From UMGS1002 sp964463325 (GTDB lineage Bacteria > Bacillota > Clostridia > Oscillospirales > CAG-272): a stretch of 14,710 nt of DNA. Position numbers and translations under genes: made by a program. A model generated the notes under the pieces. That model did no database searches, had not been told where the DNA came from, and worked only from the letters and a program-made list of their open reading frames with translations. Positions 13,297-14,710 of this stretch are shown in pieces. Where the stretch lies: positions 1 to 14,710 of the forward strand of contig CAYXBY010000039.1 in assembly GCA_964463325.1 (NCBI GenBank). The letters run 5' to 3'. The stretch's first letter is position 1. Every line of letters begins with the position of its first letter.

Positions 13297-13836
13297 TCAG
13301 TAGTTTTCCGCTTTGAGCTTGAAAAAAGCCTGCGGATGTGCGCACACCGGGCAGACCTCGGGTGCACGGCGACCGATGTGTATGTGCCCGCAGTTGGAGC
13401 ATATCCAAATGGCGTCCTCGTCACGCGAGAAGACCAGCCCCTCGCGCACATTGGTCAACAGGCGGCGGTAGCGTTCTTCATGCTCGCGCTCAATGCGCCC
13501 AACCGCCTCGAAAAGCAGTGCGATGTGTTCAAAGCCCTCCTCGTGTGCGTCGGCGGCAAAGGCGGCGTACATGTCTGTCCACTCGTAATGCTCGCCTGCC
13601 ATGGCATCATTGAGATTGGTCGCAGTGTCAGGCATTTCGTCGTTGTGCAGCAGCTTGAACCACAGCTTGGCATGCTCGCGCTCGTTGGCCGCCGTTTCGG
13701 TGAATATGTCAGCGATCTGAACGTAGCCGTCGCGGCGCGCCTGAGCGGCATAGTAGGTGTACTTGTTGGTCGCCTGCGATTCGCCGGCAAAGGCCGCCAT
13801 GAGATTGGCTTCGGTTTTTGAACCCTTAAATTCCAT
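13297..13836 (-). CDS. rbr: rubrerythrin
   Basis: Predicted 179 residues, cytoplasmic. Function from family: non-haem di-iron peroxidase that reduces hydrogen peroxide with electrons passed through its rubredoxin-like domain; part of the oxidative-stress defence of anaerobes. The four-helix ferritin-like domain has the metal ligands in order: E19 (GESQA), E52 and H55 (EREHAK), a GEHYEWTDMY helix, and EREHEERY. The C-terminal rubredoxin-like centre is C146-x2-C149 ... C162-x2-C165 (CSNCGH, CPVCAHP). All expected ligands are present and the length is normal, so the enzyme should be active. The ATG at 13836 is preceded by GGGAG ten bases upstream. It has its own promoter and terminator. No electron donor (rubredoxin, NADH reductase) is next to it. 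Confidence 0.95.
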   Translation of the reverse strand: MEFKGSKTEANLMAAFAGESQATNKYTYYAAQARRDGYVQIADIFTETAANEREHAKLWFKLLHNDEMPDTATNLNDAMAGEHYEWTDMYAAFAADAHEEGFEHIALLFEAVGRIEREHEERYRRLLTNVREGLVFSRDEDAIWICSNCGHIHIGRRAPEVCPVCAHPQAFFKLKAENY

Positions 13837-13858
13837 TTTTGGTGCTCTCCCTTGAAAT

Positions 13859-13867
13859 ATTATACCA
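13859..13867 (-). promoter_or_regulatory. extended -10 promoter of rubrerythrin
   Basis: The minus strand has TGGTATAAT (13867-13859), a TGn-extended perfect -10 box, 22 bases before the ATG. No good -35 box is present, consistent with an extended -10 promoter. The transcript leader would be only about 15 bases, so the ribosome binding site lies close to the 5' end. Confidence 0.6.
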
Positions 13868-13929
13868 CTATTTTTGCCGCCGAGCGCCGCAGATATTCAC
13901 TTTATTTTGAACAGCATAATAAGGCTCAA

Positions 13930-13957
13930 TAAAAGGGCAGGCCTTGCGGCCTGCCCA
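13930..13957 (-). terminator. terminator of the beta-helix surface protein gene
   Basis: Minus-strand GGGCAGGCC (13956-13948) and GGCCTGCCC (13943-13935) form a 9-bp perfect stem with a GCAA tetraloop, followed by TTTTATT. It begins 16 bases after the stop codon at 13973. Confidence 0.85.
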
Positions 13958-13972
13958 TGTGGATGAATTAAA

Positions 13973-14710
13973 TTATTCGGGAACAACGTTGTACCACTCG
14001 CCATCCTGGACTACCTTGTAGCCGGGCGCGACTACAACATCGCGAGAGTTGTCCGTGCCAGGCTGGAATTTCTTGAATGAGCCACCGTAAACATTGATGG
14101 GGCCGTACTTAGCGACATATGTGTCACCGCAGTTCAGCAGGGTACGATCCTCTATTTCAGTTTCGAACTTGCCGCCATATACGTTGATCTTTCCATTGTT
14201 CTTATAGATAATGCTGCCTTTGATAGCCTTGAAATTACCGCCATAAATATTCACCGTAGATTCACCAGTGGAATATACAATAAAGGTCTGACTACTATCG
14301 TAAGTGCTGTTGTTGTATATTAATCCGCTCTTGTCCGCCGAGTTGTCTATGATAGTGAGTTTTGCCCCGGGCTCAGAACTCCCCAGCGGGCGTGATACAA
14401 ACAAACCGAAATGACAATTTCCTCCTGCCGTGTACTGGAGCTTTTTGCCGTTCAGATCTATGGTAACGTCATTGCGGATGACGAGCATGCAAGGCGTACC
14501 GCCGCTAGTTGTAACAAGATCCGCATCCGCAAAGGTGATATCATTTGCCAGCTTCACAGTGCCGCCGTTGGCTATCGCATTGCGGAGCTCAGTAACGGTT
14601 GAAACAGTAGTGACAGAGGCCGGGAACTCACCATTGCCCTGGACAGCCTCGACCTTGTAGCTGAAGGTGCAGTTCTTCTCCTGCAACTCATTGCCAACGG
14701 TCTCGGGCAG
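13973..14710 (-). CDS. C-terminal part of a beta-helix surface protein (cut by the window edge)
   Basis: The frame is open to the end of the window, so the gene is 5'-truncated; about 245 residues are visible. They show the layout of clostridial pectate-lyase-like, right-handed beta-helix adhesin repeats: TVTELRNAIANGGTVKLAND, then DVTIDLNGKKLQYTAGG, then rungs STVNIYGGNFKA, GKINVYGGKFET and GPINVYGGSFKK at regular spacing. It ends in PGYKVVQDGEWYNVVPE, a common ending of such repeat units. No transmembrane anchor, sortase signal or cell-wall-binding domain follows the last repeat, so any anchoring must be in the missing N-terminal part. An in-frame TTG at 14686 is not taken as start because the reading frame continues beyond it without a ribosome binding site. 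Ligand or enzymatic activity cannot be told. Confidence 0.75.
   Translation of the reverse strand: MPETVGNELQEKNCTFSYKVEAVQGNGEFPASVTTVSTVTELRNAIANGGTVKLANDITFADADLVTTSGGTPCMLVIRNDVTIDLNGKKLQYTAGGNCHFGLFVSRPLGSSEPGAKLTIIDNSADKSGLIYNNSTYDSSQTFIVYSTGESTVNIYGGNFKAIKGSIIYKNNGKINVYGGKFETEIEDRTLLNCGDTYVAKYGPINVYGGSFKKFQPGTDNSRDVVVAPGYKVVQDGEWYNVVPE

Noticed and set aside
13847..13868. Possible PerR box over the rubrerythrin promoter
   Set aside because: One half (GTATAAT) is close to consensus but the other half matches in only about three of seven positions; the match is explained by the -10 box.
14690..14710. LPETVG at the edge of the beta-helix protein as a sortase motif
   Set aside because: It lacks the glycine of LPxTG in the right place, sits upstream of more than 230 further residues, and is followed by no hydrophobic tail.

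Overview
The window looks like a chromosomal segment of an anaerobic, low-to-moderate-GC-lineage Gram-positive (Bacillota, Clostridia; the style suggests an Oscillospirales-like gut organism, which is an inference). Support comes from strong GGAGG-type ribosome binding sites, lipoproteins with short Firmicute-type lipoboxes (LSSC, LCSC), a rubrerythrin, a single-chain glutamine-dependent NAD synthetase, and BspA-type leucine-rich repeats. No rRNA, tRNA, CRISPR array, transposase or phage gene was found.

Layout. Positions 1-340 hold the possible 3' tip of an upstream + strand gene, its terminator and a run of GC-rich hairpins. On the minus strand follow a flavodoxin-type FMN oxidoreductase (343-972) and nadE (1052-2979), which is broken by one frameshift near 1865. 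A 250-base divergent promoter region (about 2980-3226) carries two near-consensus promoters facing away from each other. The + strand promoter opens a tight six-gene operon (3227-11317): two BspA-like leucine-rich-repeat lipoproteins, three SPFH/band-7 proteins (a 7-TM HflK-like protein, an HflC-like protein and a third HflK-like protein) and a P1B-type metal-transporting ATPase. The operon ends in a 233-base imperfect palindrome with 17-bp perfect arms that contains a terminator. On the minus strand follow cardiolipin synthase (11567-13129), rubrerythrin (13297-13836), each with its own promoter, and the C-terminal part of a beta-helix surface protein that runs off the window end.

How the genes may work together. 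The most interesting unit is the six-gene operon. The positive-inside rule places the SPFH domains of all three SPFH proteins outside the cytoplasmic membrane, and the two lipoproteins should be anchored on the same face. The terminal gene is a P1B ATPase without a soluble metal-binding domain and with non-standard transmembrane metal-ligand motifs. I infer a membrane assembly in which an SPFH scaffold and LRR lipoproteins organise or regulate the transporter. No FtsH protease, the classical HflKC partner, lies in the window. The remaining genes are housekeeping or oxidative-stress functions (NAD synthesis, flavin redox, cardiolipin, peroxide detoxification) in separate transcription units.
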